This document shows, one piece after another, positions 49,301 through 64,000 of a DNA stretch of 64,000 bases. The translations under genes were made by a program, and so were the position numbers. Positions within the stretch are counted from its first letter, which is position 1. Every line of letters begins with the position of its first letter. This DNA is from Hydractinia symbiolongicarpus (lineage: Eukaryota; Cnidaria; Hydrozoa; Anthoathecata; Hydractiniidae): assembly GCF_029227915.1 (NCBI RefSeq), contig NC_079875.1, positions 23,551,001 to 23,615,000 of the forward strand. Reading direction: 5' to 3'. The notes under the pieces were generated by a model. The model was not told the origin of the DNA and made no database searches. It saw only the letters and a list, made by a program, of their open reading frames with translations.

Positions 49301-49957
49301 GCAATTATCATATTAGCAGTCCACAACCTTCATATGTTAATCACTTCTCGTGTTCGTGTAAATCACCCTTTGGAAGTACGTGCAAATGACCGCAAAACGT
49401 CGATATACAAACAGGTGGGCGCATGCGCAAGTTAAGAAAAATAATTAAGTTGCGCTTTTACAATGTGAGGTTTCTTTTACAATGCTGAAAATAACACAAT
49501 TTATAATATTGGATTATTTTTTAACAATTCGTTTTAATTTTTTCAAACTTTTTAAACAGGGCATTTTTATTAGAAATTTGAAAGAATTCTTTTGTAGCTA
49601 TAATGCAATTTTTGTTTAAAATAAATTTTAAAGAAATTAGAAAAAATCGAGTTTAATAGATTCTCTAGACCCTCTAATTCTAAATATAGCCATTCTAGAC
49701 GTTTATTTGGGCAGAAGTTATGATCCAACCAAAGCATAAATCTTTCTTTCGTAGTCTTTTCACGGGAAAGGAAAAGATTTCTAGGTAATAATCAACGGCA
49801 GATCAGAAAATATGCGTGTTCTGTATCTTTTTATTATATAAGTAAAAAAGTTAAAAAAAAACATACTGTTCTCCTTCCTGACATATTTCGCAGCGTCAGC
49901 ATACAAATTCACGCACAAAAATATAGCGCAGAACAAGCAAAAAATCCAGACGTCCAT
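42885..49957 (-). CDS. Secreted three-Ig protein, FGF-receptor ectodomain-like
   Basis: Five exons (49957-49867, 45379-45172, 44534-44425, 44335-44009, 43342-42885) join with matching phases 1, 2, 1, 1 into 397 codons. Residues 1-22 form a signal peptide (MDVWIFCLFCAIFLCVNLYA). Ig1 spans about 55-135 (C69, W81, DVGTYTC to C118). Ig2 spans about 145-245 (C168, W180 in YIWLKNGKPF, GGKYTC to C227). Ig3 spans about 260-388 (C276, W289, DTGAYSC to C371). The WLKNGK and NxYGN strings and the three-Ig order resemble FGF receptors and FGFRL1. The frame stops nine residues after Ig3 without a membrane segment or kinase, and an AATAAA lies about 106 bp beyond the stop. It could be a soluble receptor, a decoy, or a gene whose later exons I failed to see. 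Confidence 0.7.
44009..44335 (-). CDS. Ig gene exon 4: second Ig domain
   Basis: Acceptor TTTTGCTCGTAG|A and donor TTTTGC|GTAAGT. A whole Ig domain lies in one exon, with FQCHAEAEKNVHYIWLKNGK and NDGGKYTCVAFNQYGNVSFT, close in pattern to FGFR domain 2. A run of ten A at the exon start gives EKKKEP, a basic linker. Confidence 0.8.
44425..44534 (-). CDS. Ig gene exon 3: second half of first Ig domain
   Basis: Acceptor TTTATTTCAATGTAG|G and donor ATGACAG|GTGAGA. The 110-bp exon encodes SMLKIKRIRNADVGTYTC and ASNAYGNLTFDFDIKMT. That is the D-x-G-x-Y-x-C half of an Ig fold, joining in phase to the Cys/Trp half in exon 2. Confidence 0.8.
45172..45379 (-). CDS. Ig gene exon 2: first half of first Ig domain
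   Basis: Acceptor TTGTTACCATTTAG|C and donor AAAAA|GTACAT. It encodes a basic linker (VQKKKLQQ) and SDVILPCMSSG with YTWKLNGEVIEKRHRIKF, the Cys-Trp half of an Ig domain. Splitting Ig1 across two exons is common in this family. Confidence 0.75.
45443..45488. repeat. Small foldback, AACCTCGTCCCCAG family
   Basis: AGCCTCGTCCCCAG and CTGAGGGCGAGGTT form an imperfect inverted repeat around an 18-bp centre. It is a short relative of the elements at 35645, 52566 and 53493. Confidence 0.5.
46273..46310 (-). mobile_element. Degenerate Helitron 3' end
   Basis: CTAGCACGTGGAAAAATCCACTG then TTGTCCGTC is a diverged minus-strand copy of the CTAG-plus-hairpin end seen at 1619 and, in plus orientation, at 63540. 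The other end is not seen. Confidence 0.45.
49867..49957 (-). CDS. Ig gene exon 1: signal peptide
   Basis: ATG at 49957 begins MDVWIFCLFCAIFLCVNLYA followed by DAAKYVRKEN and donor AACA|GTATGT. An in-frame ATG 16 codons upstream (MIAVVKLSYL) exists, but the later start gives a standard signal peptide. Phase 1 at the donor fits exon 2 exactly. The linkage over a 4.5-kb intron is inferred from this fit. Confidence 0.6.
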
Positions 49958-51486
49958 CTTGATTGCAAGGTATCGTAAATAACTCAATTTCACAACTGCA
50001 ATCAATTTCCATTTTATTTAGCGCTCCATCGTAGAGACCAACACAGAGCGCGCGCCAATAGAAAGGCAGCGAAAAGGATAGATCGCTTTTTATCCTTAAG
50101 AAGTTTAATCCACTTGAAGAATGGCCCCCAGATGTGATATTTGAAAGGAATAAAAAGTTGAAAGTTGTAATCTCCCGCTGTTACGTGACGCCACACAAAA
50201 GGAATTGTGGACAATATGTTCATATTGTTTGAAGTTTTACGCGACGTATATTTACACTAAAATTTTACACTAAAGTTGTTTGTTGATATTGCGATTAAAA
50301 GATTAGGAAAGATTCTATTCAGCGGACTAATATCTCGATAAACTTAACGAAATTTCACATCTATAGCAAAAAGAAAAGAATGTTTTCTTTTTCTTTACAA
50401 AAATTACCGTGTAGTCTCACGTAACAAGATCACGAAAAAACGTTAATGTGATCAGCCAATTGTCGCTGTTGTCAATTTTATAACAGCACTTGTCCTTCTC
50501 TAAGGTCAAAAATAGTTCTTAACTTTCAACCCCCTTTAAATGACGGCTTTCTTTATTTACCAGCTGGCACTACGATTTGCCACCTACTACAGTGTTTTGT
50601 TAGCGGGAAATCAATCTTTTGCAGTATTTTCAAATAAACAACAAAGAGAACTTAGGTCTCTCACGAAATCAAAGTTAACCAATTGTTATGGATATAAAAC
50701 TGGAAAATTATCGGTAAGATCCGGAAAACAAGTTAAATTTCTGCTGACTAATTCTCTACTTCGTTAATAACAAATTTAATAATCTCTTGTTCACTCGGGT
50801 CACAGCCCAAACGACTAAAAATACACTTAATGAAAATCAGCCTTTATGGTTCAAATGAAACAGCCGTTGACTTGATGTAACACATTTATGCACCGAGAAA
50901 TATATCGTGCGTGCTCTTGAAGAGTCTTGAAGAACGCAGTTTCTAGTTTGATGCTCAGATTTCCACTTTTATTTAATTAGCTACTTGAACGTACACATTA
51001 GTTATAATTTTCGTCATATCAAACAGACTACCTTTTCAAAAAATTGCTTACTCCAAGTTGCGAGCTGGCAGGTCGGTATAACAAAGCGACTAAGAGTTCT
51101 AGGCTGGAGGTTGTGTGAAAAGCCTCTTTTTCGCGAAAATATCGTTAAATACAATTGACTGTTTAAACATCGGGAAACAACAGGTGGCAGAGGTGTTTTC
51201 AAAGATATGAAGATATAAAAAAGGTATGGTATTTTAAGCACAAAGCAACAAGATTTAAAATACGCATTATACAAGTTGTGTGCGTGCATATCAACGCATG
51301 TTAGATTAGTTTCATTGAATTGTCTTATTTGCAAACATGATATGAATAAACGGTTAAACGGAATCAATCAACCTTAGGCGACAAATCATGAATTTACGGA
51401 TAAATGTCTAAGTCTGATATTTAAAAGTAGTCTAGAAATAAAATTAATACTTTCACAATTAAATGCTTTCTAAACCAGGAAAGGCG
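49958..51486. other. Region upstream of the Ig gene, no gene called
   Basis: The promoter of the Ig gene should lie just above 49957, but no convincing TATA or initiator was fixed. Short frames at 50014, 50540 and 51014 overlap on opposite strands without domains. Confidence 0.4.
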
Positions 51487-51592
51487 TAATTTATTCCATC
51501 ATGTATGCAATGCCAAATACATAAATATAAAGATAATTTATTCCATCATGTATGCCATGCCAAATACACAAATATAAAGATAATTTTTTAAG
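51487..51592. repeat. Two tandem copies of a 47-bp unit
   Basis: TAATTTATTCCATCATGTATG followed by CCAAATACA-AAATATAAAG occurs at 51487 and again at 51534 with three or four differences. Confidence 0.8.
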
Positions 51593-51639
51593 ACAGTTTA
51601 GGGAAGGCTTTTTACGAGGGCGCATAATAGAAGGGCACA

Positions 51640-51950
51640 AGGAGGGCGCTCATTAGAAGGAAGTTGCATATTAGAAGGAAGGTGGATATTGAAAGAAGGG
51701 CGCATATCAGAAGGAAAGCACATATTAGAAGAAGGGCACTCATTAGAAGGAAGGCGCTTATTAGAAGCAAGGCGGATATTGAAAGAAGGGCGCATATCAG
51801 AAGGAAGGCACATATTGGAAGAAGGGCACTCATTAGAAGGAAGGCGCTTATTAGAAGGAGGGCGGATATTGAAAAAGGGTACATATCAGAAGAAAGGCAC
51901 ATATTAGAAGAAGGGCATTCATTAGAAGAAAGGCGCATATCAGAAGGGGG
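51640..51950. repeat. 90-bp higher-order repeat built from 18-bp units
   Basis: An 18-bp motif of the type GAAGGAAGGCGCTTATTA is repeated with variants (GGCGGATATTGAAA, GGGCACTCATTA). The string GGATATTGAAA recurs at 51684, 51774 and 51864, exactly 90 bp apart, so five 18-mers form a higher-order unit. Both strands are open through the array because the period is divisible by three. The basic IRRKAHIRRR-type and the hydrophobic LLICALL-type peptides are therefore not evidence of a gene. Confidence 0.85.
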
Positions 51951-52565
51951 GCAACTCCTGAACTCACTTTTTTCACATTTCTTTGAAGTTAATGTACGAA
52001 AGAAGCGATCAAAAGCAAACACGATCATTGTTTGCGCTCAAGTGAGAAAGATAAAATAATTTACATTCTAGGTTGGTTATATTTTGTGGCAAGATTCATA
52101 TTAAAGGTTTTCTTAGTTTTAAAAAACAATTACTTGAACCTAAAGCTCATTTCTTATTTTAATCTTATTTTTCGGAAAAATGCGAGGCTCGTGTTCTTAT
52201 AAAATTGTTCTTTCAAAGAATGGATATTTCAGTCTTCATGTTTTACATTTAACCCTTTGGCGATTCGCGAATGTTCGCGAAACTTTCTGCGCTAAATTCA
52301 TTTCTTTTTTAACCACTTCTTAACATAAGCAGCATGATGAATTAAAAACATTAGATTATTTCTTTATAGTGAATTGCCCTCTTCAACCTGCAACGCAATC
52401 CGTAGCTTTAGTTAAATCTAACTGTTGGGTGAAGTTTTAAAAAAAAGAAAAGCAGAGAATTTTATTTTCCTGTGGGTTCGAGTGGCTGTAAGATATAAGA
52501 TACCAATCATTTCACTGATGCTCATCCTTTGACGCATGGCTTCTCATCCCTTGGTTGGTACAACC
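51951..52565. other. No gene seen
   Basis: AT-rich sequence without supported features. Confidence 0.5.
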
Positions 52566-52660
52566 AACCTCGACCCCAGGGCATCTTGTATCTTTAGACA
52601 CGGCGATCGTATCGCTGTCCTTAATGTCAGAAAGATACAAGGTGCCCTGTCAACGAGGTT
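52566..52660. mobile_element. 95-bp foldback MITE with 30-bp arms
   Basis: The left arm begins AACCTCGACCCCAGGGCATC and continues TTGTATCTTT. The right arm is its inverted copy, ending CAACGAGGTT, with 25 of 30 positions matching. The first bases belong to the same AACCTCG family as 35645 and 53493, although the interior differs. Confidence 0.75.
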
Positions 52661-53492
52661 GCGGTACAACATAGGCATTGAAAAAAGGTAAGTGAAATAT
52701 ACGAAAACTTAGAAACAAGAAGGGCGTCTGATTACATACTTTAAGCCTCACGAATGTTTTTTAAATTGAAGATTTAAATTGGCTATGATTTCGCGTGTTG
52801 CGTTTTGATGTTTTAAAATTTCCACAAAAAATGCGAAAGTTTCTGCCGGCAAATGTTTCTACCCTTAAAGTATATGTAATAAAAAATAAATAAATCTACG
52901 CTTGTCATTTTGAATTCACAGTTAAACTTAAATATTCTCTGCGGTTAAGAATATTGACACCTAAATGTACTTCTGATGGCTATATGCGGACAAAAGAATA
53001 ATTGAACAGTTTGGTTTTACACCAATTACTAGTTTTTTTATGAGAAAAGATGGAATAAATTTAACGACATTTTCTCGTTTTTTAGAAAAACAACAAATTC
53101 ACTTAACGAATTGTTCACCAATCAGCTTGTTGCACGCTACTTCAGCCAATCAGATTTGACACATCATAATAATAGAACTGTTTGTAAAACGCTAAATTTA
53201 ATCTGATTGCCCAGTTGAACCTAAAGTTCCTGAAATTTTTCTCTGACAAAATTTGTTGTTATTCTTGACTTTAAAATATTGTGAAAATTCCCGACATTTC
53301 TGGATATCCTGTAATTATAAAGTTATGAATTAACTTTCTTGAGAAATTTTGGTAATCTGTTTACAACTGTTCACAAGATTGTCTATAGATGATGTGTAAA
53401 AATCACAGCAAAAAGAAACAAACTGAAGTGTTTCCGCAAGACCGTTACTGACTCCTTTGTTGCACCGGCTTTTGTAAATGTAGACTTTCTCC
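52661..53492. other. No gene seen
   Basis: AT-rich sequence without supported features. Confidence 0.5.
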
Positions 53493-53811
53493 AACCTCGT
53501 TCCCAGCGTAATTTGCTTTGTTGATGAAGTTGATAGCGGAGAAAAGGCCCTGGAACAGGCTGGCCACGTGATCTAATCTATCATAATCTAATTTAGGATA
53601 ATTATACCCGAAAAAGAATTTATGAACAGCTATTGACCTGCAAAAATTTATTTCTGTCCTGCGCAGGAGTTATATGAAGCTTTTAAACAAAAATACAACA
53701 AATATTGCGGTCGATTTATTTTGTAGAATGGATAAAAAGACTAGCCAAGTTGTATTAGCAGTATTAGCACGTATTAGCAACTCAGGAGCCACAAGACCCT
53801 GGGTCGAGGTT
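53493..53811. mobile_element. 319-bp foldback element, expanded copy
   Basis: Left end AACCTCGTTCCCAGCG with TTGTTGATGAAGTTGAT and right end AGCCACAAGACCCTGGGTCG then AGGTT match the two halves of the 87-bp element at 35645. About 230 bp of unrelated sequence separates them, including GGCCCTGGAACAGGCTGGCC. Either this is the fuller parent form or something inserted into a short copy. Confidence 0.6.
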
Positions 53812-54190
53812 GGACTTTCTCGAATCTTTTCTACTTCAGGATTGTTTCAATGTTTTCTTGGAATATATAAATTGCATACACCATTTAATTTTCTCAAACT
53901 AAGGGAGTTTTCGTCAATTTCGCAAAATTTAGTTACTTAGATTTAGACTATCTCCGTGTTAGCCACGTTTGCGTGTGCAATGCAATATCCCATGATTGAG
54001 TATAAGCAACGGGAAATTTTAATGTCCTTAAGGATTCCATCCTAAAAGCTGACTCTTCCCCCCCTCCAAGTGTAACTATGTCACATTTCCACCAGAGATA
54101 CGTATGGCATTGCTCTAACTTGGTTGCCTGCCACACAGGACGGTTAGCGGTCAGTAGATGGCACCAAATGGGGTGACAGCACTACATTTA
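53812..54190. other. No gene; possible SINE body
   Basis: GTCCTTAAGGATTCCATCCTAAAAG at 54023 resembles GTCCTTGGGGATTCCATCCC at 48434, indicating a dispersed repeat. This may be the downstream body of the tRNA-like element at 54191-54267, which is on the minus strand. Confidence 0.35.
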
Positions 54191-54267
54191 AGGTGCGTCG
54201 GAGAGGGAACTCGAACCTGAAACCTTATGATAGCAAGCCAAACGCGCTACCACTACACCATCTCCGC
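54191..54267 (-). mobile_element. tRNA-like element (SINE head or pseudo-tRNA)
   Basis: On the minus strand GCGGAGATGGTGTAGTGGTA supplies a box A and GGTTCGAGTTCC a box B. The acceptor halves GCGGAGA and TCTCCGA pair at six of seven positions. The anticodon arm (TTTGGCTTGCTATCATAAGG) does not form a proper five-base stem and the T arm is imperfect. A derived SINE head or decayed tRNA is thus more likely than a working gene. Confidence 0.5.
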
Positions 54268-56228
54268 ATAAAAGGTAGTAAGTAATTATATTACCTCGCT
54301 ATTTCATTTTTGGAGTAATTTTTGCGATTTATCATAACAAAGAGGTCTGGAACAGAGTGTACTACCTGTCCCCTCAAAAATCGAGCTTCCAGGAAGCTCA
54401 ATATAAAAAACTCAATCAAATAATAATAATAAAAAAAAAAAAAACCCAGAGCGACGCTAGAAAATCTTTCTTTACAGAAAACATTTATAAATATATAGGC
54501 ACTCGGTTTGACATAAAATTCATGCTACATAATTATAGAGAGATATATTCTAAAAATATACAACTTTTATTTATAAACATATTTTGTGAAAATCTATAAA
54601 CACATAAAAATAAATATTATTCTTTCTGTTTTAAATATATACAATCATAGACGAAAAGAATTGTCAGAATAAAATAACTTGTTTGTTGCAATTTTTTTAA
54701 TTTACGCCGAGAAAAAAAATATAAATGCAATATATATGAAGAAGAAGATTATAAGTCGTTTCAGACTTGTCTCGGTTGTTTGGTATGAGAACTTGGCTAG
54801 TGCAGTCAACGGTCCGTTTAAACTCTTACATTCTGAACGATTTTTCTTTTTTGAAACTCCACTATTATCCACAAATTTAGAGATACCTCGGAAAAAACTT
54901 CGCAAAATTAAAAAAAGAGTAAGTATATCCAAATGTCATGGAAATAAAGAAAGCAAAATTCTTTTGCACACATGATGAAAAATTAATTCCACATGATTTC
55001 ATTTTGAGACTTTTAAATTCCAAATTTATTTCCAATGTATAATATTTGAAGTAAATTAAAAAAAAACAGAAAAAGTAATAATGTGAAAAATAATAATTTT
55101 CCCAGGGAAACTCTAAATAAGTAAAAATACAATTCTGTTACTAACCAACCCTGGAACAACTTTACTATACTTGACACAGGTATTTTTAAATAGAAAAAAA
55201 AACACATCCTATACTCATCGCTGATGATTATCGGAACATTCAATAAAAATTGGCGGTATTTTAAAAAAAGATATTAAAGCATTTAAGTCGCTTCTACATC
55301 TCTAAAAGATCTAAATGACGTCTTTATGATGCATTATAGACGGACAAATCGCCGCTAAATCTAATCAGAGCTAAAAAGACGTCTTCGGAAGATGTCTAAA
55401 AAAGGTATGTTAGACCTTTTTGTGTCAGCTGTGTCACATAAAGGAAATTCTAGCCTGATCGTACAAAATATTAAAAAAATAATCAAAAATCAAAAGCGAA
55501 AATTATGATCAACCTACTGAAAAACGAAAAAATAAAATAGGATTCAAAAACTGATTTTTAAAATTACTAACATTATTAAACGCGAGGAAACAACTTTTTG
55601 TATCTCAATAATCCGTTGAAACTAGAAATTTGAAACGAAAATAATTTCATCACTGAAAAAAAATAAAGAAGGAAACTTTCGCGAGTGACAAAATTCGAGA
55701 AATCAAGAAATAATTTTCCGCGAGCAGCCACTTTTGAAAGAACCTTTCGAATGATAATTTTAATGATTTTTATGCAAAAATAACTTTCGCATGTGTCGTT
55801 TATTTTATGTTAAACGTCTTGCGTGTAAAGCTACAAGGAAATGCCATCGGCGATAATAAAAAACACAAGATTTTGAATCGATTTGAAGAGATGGTTAACA
55901 ATTATTACACGAAAACTTAAACAATAAGGATGAAAATGACATAAACGAAATTCTTTTATATCACGAAATACATTCCAAAAAAATCGCGCGAATTAACTCT
56001 CGCGAATAGCCTATTTCAACATAATTTGAGAGAAAAATCTCTCACCTCCTCTAAAGTCACTGACTTTTAGTCTAAATCGCGAAAGTTAGGTGTCGCCAAA
56101 AGTCGCGAAATCGCGAAAGTTTCTTTCTCTAGACTCTGTTCCTCCAAAAGCAGGAGAAAGCACGAAATCCAATTCAACAGGCTTGAGTAAACATAAAAAA
56201 CAATACACAACACAAAGTCTACCTATTG
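54268..56228. other. 3' flank of ANKLE1, no gene seen
   Basis: AT-rich sequence with frames overlapping on opposite strands (54679-54975). The ANKLE1 3' UTR on the minus strand must occupy part of the right edge. The first clear AATAAA on that strand lies about 430 bp downstream, near 55800. Confidence 0.4.
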
Positions 56229-61694
<5,466 letters not shown>

Positions 61695-62376
61695 CTAACA
61701 GATACAAAGATTAAGGTTAAATGGGTGAATGTTTATATACAAGTACTACAGGTTTTGTCAGGGTAAATGATTGCTTTTTGGAGTTGGAAAAGATAGTGTT
61801 GAATCCATTTGTTTGTCATCATCTTATTGACATTTATATGGACTCCAGATAATGCCATATATTGCTTATTTGCTTATGGGAGTTTAAGAAGGGGCACTTA
61901 TTCATGGGAGGTGCTCATTAAATACATTAAAAAGACCTTAACCTCCTTACACAAAATAAAGTTTATCTCAAAACTGTTGGCAGACATCAGTATTTATATA
62001 AAAATTAGCTTTACAAATTAGTTGGTTGTATCGTTTTGACTTTATTGAATAATACCTTAATTATATTAAAATAGTGTTTGGCATTATTTTATTAAATGGA
62101 CACCATGATGTATATTTATTAAAAGACGTAGGCACTCATTTTAAAGGGGGCTTTTATTTAATAGGAACTTATTAGAGCACATACACATAACTTTTATAAG
62201 CATATTCAGGCTCAGGTTGAGAGGTTCTTTAAACATATGCTAACCATAATTGCTCAGTATTTTCTTTCCTTTAACACTAGCTGTCGGAATTTGCCTTGTG
62301 TAATAGTCTTGTCACTTTTCAAATAAAACTAAAAGCAAAATAATTTCATTTGGTTCTCTATTAAGTATTTATCACA
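61695..62376. other. Upstream of the ANKLE1 ankyrin exon, no exon found
   Basis: Intronic or 5' sequence. A 'GGGGCACTTATTCATGGGAGG' and 'GGGGGCTTTTATTTAATAGG' type repeat (61890-62180) resembles the motif expanded at 51640. No first exon with the needed phase was identified. Confidence 0.4.
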
Positions 62377-62502
62377 TCTATATTATAATACCCGTGTGCA
62401 TCTGTCTGTCACGCAAAATGGTAACCGCAGTAAAGAGACATACAAATTGCGATAAATTCAGGGCGGGTGAACCAGTGGATTTTTACACGGGCCACCGACT
62501 AG
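62377..62502 (+). mobile_element. Short non-autonomous Helitron, 126 bp
   Basis: TCTATATTATAATACCCGTG start, CTGTCTGTCACGCAAAATGG interior, GTGGATTTTTACACGGGCCA hairpin and GACTAG end. Preceded by A and followed by T. The hairpin has one mismatch relative to the 63377 copy. Confidence 0.85.
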
Positions 62503-63376
62503 TAAGCATATAATACACAACGTATTCCACGTTCTCACTTGCAACATTTTTTAATCTTCATTATCATGATTGCATTTTTGTTTGTATTTTCAAGATTATC
62601 AATTGGTAGATAACATCTTTTAAGATGAGCTTAGCAGTTTTAACAATTCTCCAAATATGTGATTTATACTGAAATATTAGTTTTGATTTTAATAAGAATT
62701 AGGGAATTCCATAAGGTGTATGTGATTGCACATACCCACACACAATTGGCAACTTTCCAGTCACATTACATGCGTTAAAAGTGATTTATGCTCACCGTAT
62801 TGGATAAGTTAAGTAGTAGGTGACATTCTATGACAATTATTAAAGCTCTAAGTAAAAAAATCAACTGCTTGTGGTTAAATTGAATGTTTGTTGAATGTTA
62901 ATTTATGCATTTGCACTAAGTTTTTTAGAAATAATCATTAAGAGGTAATATTATATAAGAAAGTTCAATTCCTGTTTTCATTAGCTTTGAACAAATATAA
63001 ATATTCCAACCTACACAATGCTAAACTAAGATCATATTTTTCTTATACATTAGAATGAAATTCATTGTGAATTTTAAAAATTATTTGTGTATGCAATTGG
63101 TGGCAGACATGTGGTTTTTTTATGACATTCTTTAATGGTATGTGCAATATATTTACATAATTGAAGTAAGGATTAATAAAGCATAGCTTACAATACAGAA
63201 ATCCATAGCATTCATACACTAAAAAGCTTTAACTACAGGCTAACAGCATGGTCTAACTTTTACTTTGTAGCAGCCATAATGGTAGCCATAAAATATAAAC
63301 AAGTAAAATTTTTTTATTTAAGATACAAACAACAACATCCATTTCAACTTCTCTCATCAATTTATACTTCTAATTA
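62503..63376. other. No gene seen
   Basis: AT-rich sequence between two mini-Helitrons; no supported feature. Confidence 0.5.
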
Positions 63377-63540
63377 TCTATATTATAATACCCGTATACG
63401 TCTGTCCGGCCGTCCATCCGTCCGTCCGTCCGTCTGTAACGCAAAATGGTAGCTTAGCTGCGCAAGTAAAGAGACGCACGCAATATGTGGTATAACAAGG
63501 ACGGGCGAACCCGTGGATTTTTCCACGGGCTAACGACTAG
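63377..63540 (+). mobile_element. Short non-autonomous Helitron, 164 bp
   Basis: TCTATATTATAATACCCGTA start, an expanded CCGTCCGTCCGTCCGTCTGT tract, CGCAAAATGGTAGC, and GACGGGCGAAC followed by a perfect hairpin CCCGTGGATTTTTCCACGGG and CTAACGACTAG. It is the best-preserved member. The base after CTAG is A rather than the usual T. Confidence 0.85.
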
Positions 63541-64000
63541 ACTAAAATCATAACGCTACAGCATACGAACAGCAAGAAAACTGATTTTTATATTGAACAG
63601 CTTGAGTAACAGTGGCACAACGTGCCAACACATCTTAGAGATTACATTCACAGCTTGAATCAATTTTTGATGGTGCACACATACCTAACTGCGTCTGTCA
63701 CAACGCACAATGAGAAAAAAAGAATTTAATTTGACGCAGAGAGAGAAATGAATATTATAATCCTTTTTTCCTTTTGTCATCTATATTGGTTTATTCACGA
63801 TTAAATCTGAATGAAAGTTAGGCCTTATGTACTTACATACACAATCATTTTTGCTACACAACAATCATGTAAAAGATGACCATTTCAAAACAATTGTATG
63901 GACAGGTGATGAGGACGAGTTCAAAATAATGGTCATTTAAAATGATGATGCATTTTAACCATTTTTAAAATCAACATACAGAAGTTGTGAAACAATGCTG
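63541..64000. other. Right edge, no gene seen
   Basis: A donor-like string on the minus strand (CAGTTAG|GTATGT at about 63683) would supply the right phase for the ANKLE1 ankyrin exon (AVR|RVDQL). No start codon is found in that frame nearby, so it is not called. Confidence 0.35.

Larger units (their letters stand above)
45380..49866 (-). other. Intron 1 of the Ig gene, no other gene seen
   Basis: Contains a small foldback (45443-45488) and a degenerate Helitron 3' end (46273-46310). The minus-strand frame at 46979-47185 is rich in cysteine but part of a repetitive 'CCGCT/GTCC' stretch and is not called. The remainder is AT-rich without features. Confidence 0.45.

Noticed and set aside
51612-52059. 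Overlapping 130-codon ORFs on both strands
   Set aside because: Explained by a 90-bp repeat with a period divisible by three.
54191-54267. Functional tRNA gene
   Set aside because: Anticodon arm does not form a standard stem and the T arm is imperfect.
63683-63730. Candidate first exon of ANKLE1
   Set aside because: The donor and phase fit, but the frame has no start codon nearby and ends in a pyrimidine tract.

Overview
This window looks like nuclear DNA of an AT-rich invertebrate animal, most likely a cnidarian and plausibly a hydrozoan. It is intron-rich, very gene-poor and crowded with degenerate transposons and tandem repeats. The two genes that can be reconstructed are animal-specific families, and both have short exons, GT/AG splice sites and consistent intron phases. 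The species call is inference from gene style and transposon flavour; no bacterial, organellar or viral genome organisation is seen.

Layout. 0-7.4 kb: repeat-rich sequence with Helitron-type ends, a dispersed repeat, a small GC-rich island, a BEL/Pao retrotransposon fragment and a pogo/Tigger-like transposase pseudogene. 7.4-16 kb: mostly unannotatable AT-rich DNA with a tRNA-derived SINE-like piece, one mini-Helitron and three minisatellites. 16-21.5 kb: a transposon nest, with Penelope-like and gag-like fragments and a piggyBac element whose two ends and TTAA duplication are intact. 21.5-37 kb: mostly empty, with a transposon ORF remnant, a one-sided piggyBac-type end, an exon-like ORF, a SINE-like element, a 2A-like motif behind a hydrophobic leader, a perfect mini-Helitron and one candidate first exon. 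37.83-42.35 kb: a very large 14-bp minisatellite. 42.9-50 kb: a five-exon minus-strand gene for a secreted protein with three Ig domains resembling an FGF-receptor ectodomain. 50-56 kb: foldback elements, a 90-bp higher-order repeat and a SINE-like element. 56.2-61.7 kb: a nearly complete minus-strand ANKLE1 gene (ankyrin repeats, LEM domain, GIY-YIG nuclease). 61.7-64 kb: sequence upstream of it, holding two more mini-Helitrons.

The two host genes share orientation but have no obvious functional link. The most unusual features are: the 4.5-kb minisatellite, which is open in all three frames of one strand; the Ig gene, which ends without a transmembrane or kinase segment beside that array; and a family of 110-164 bp Helitrons, one of which has had its CTGT tract expanded to about 141 bp inside an ANKLE1 intron, 48 bp from a splice donor. 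No complete novel gene system was found.
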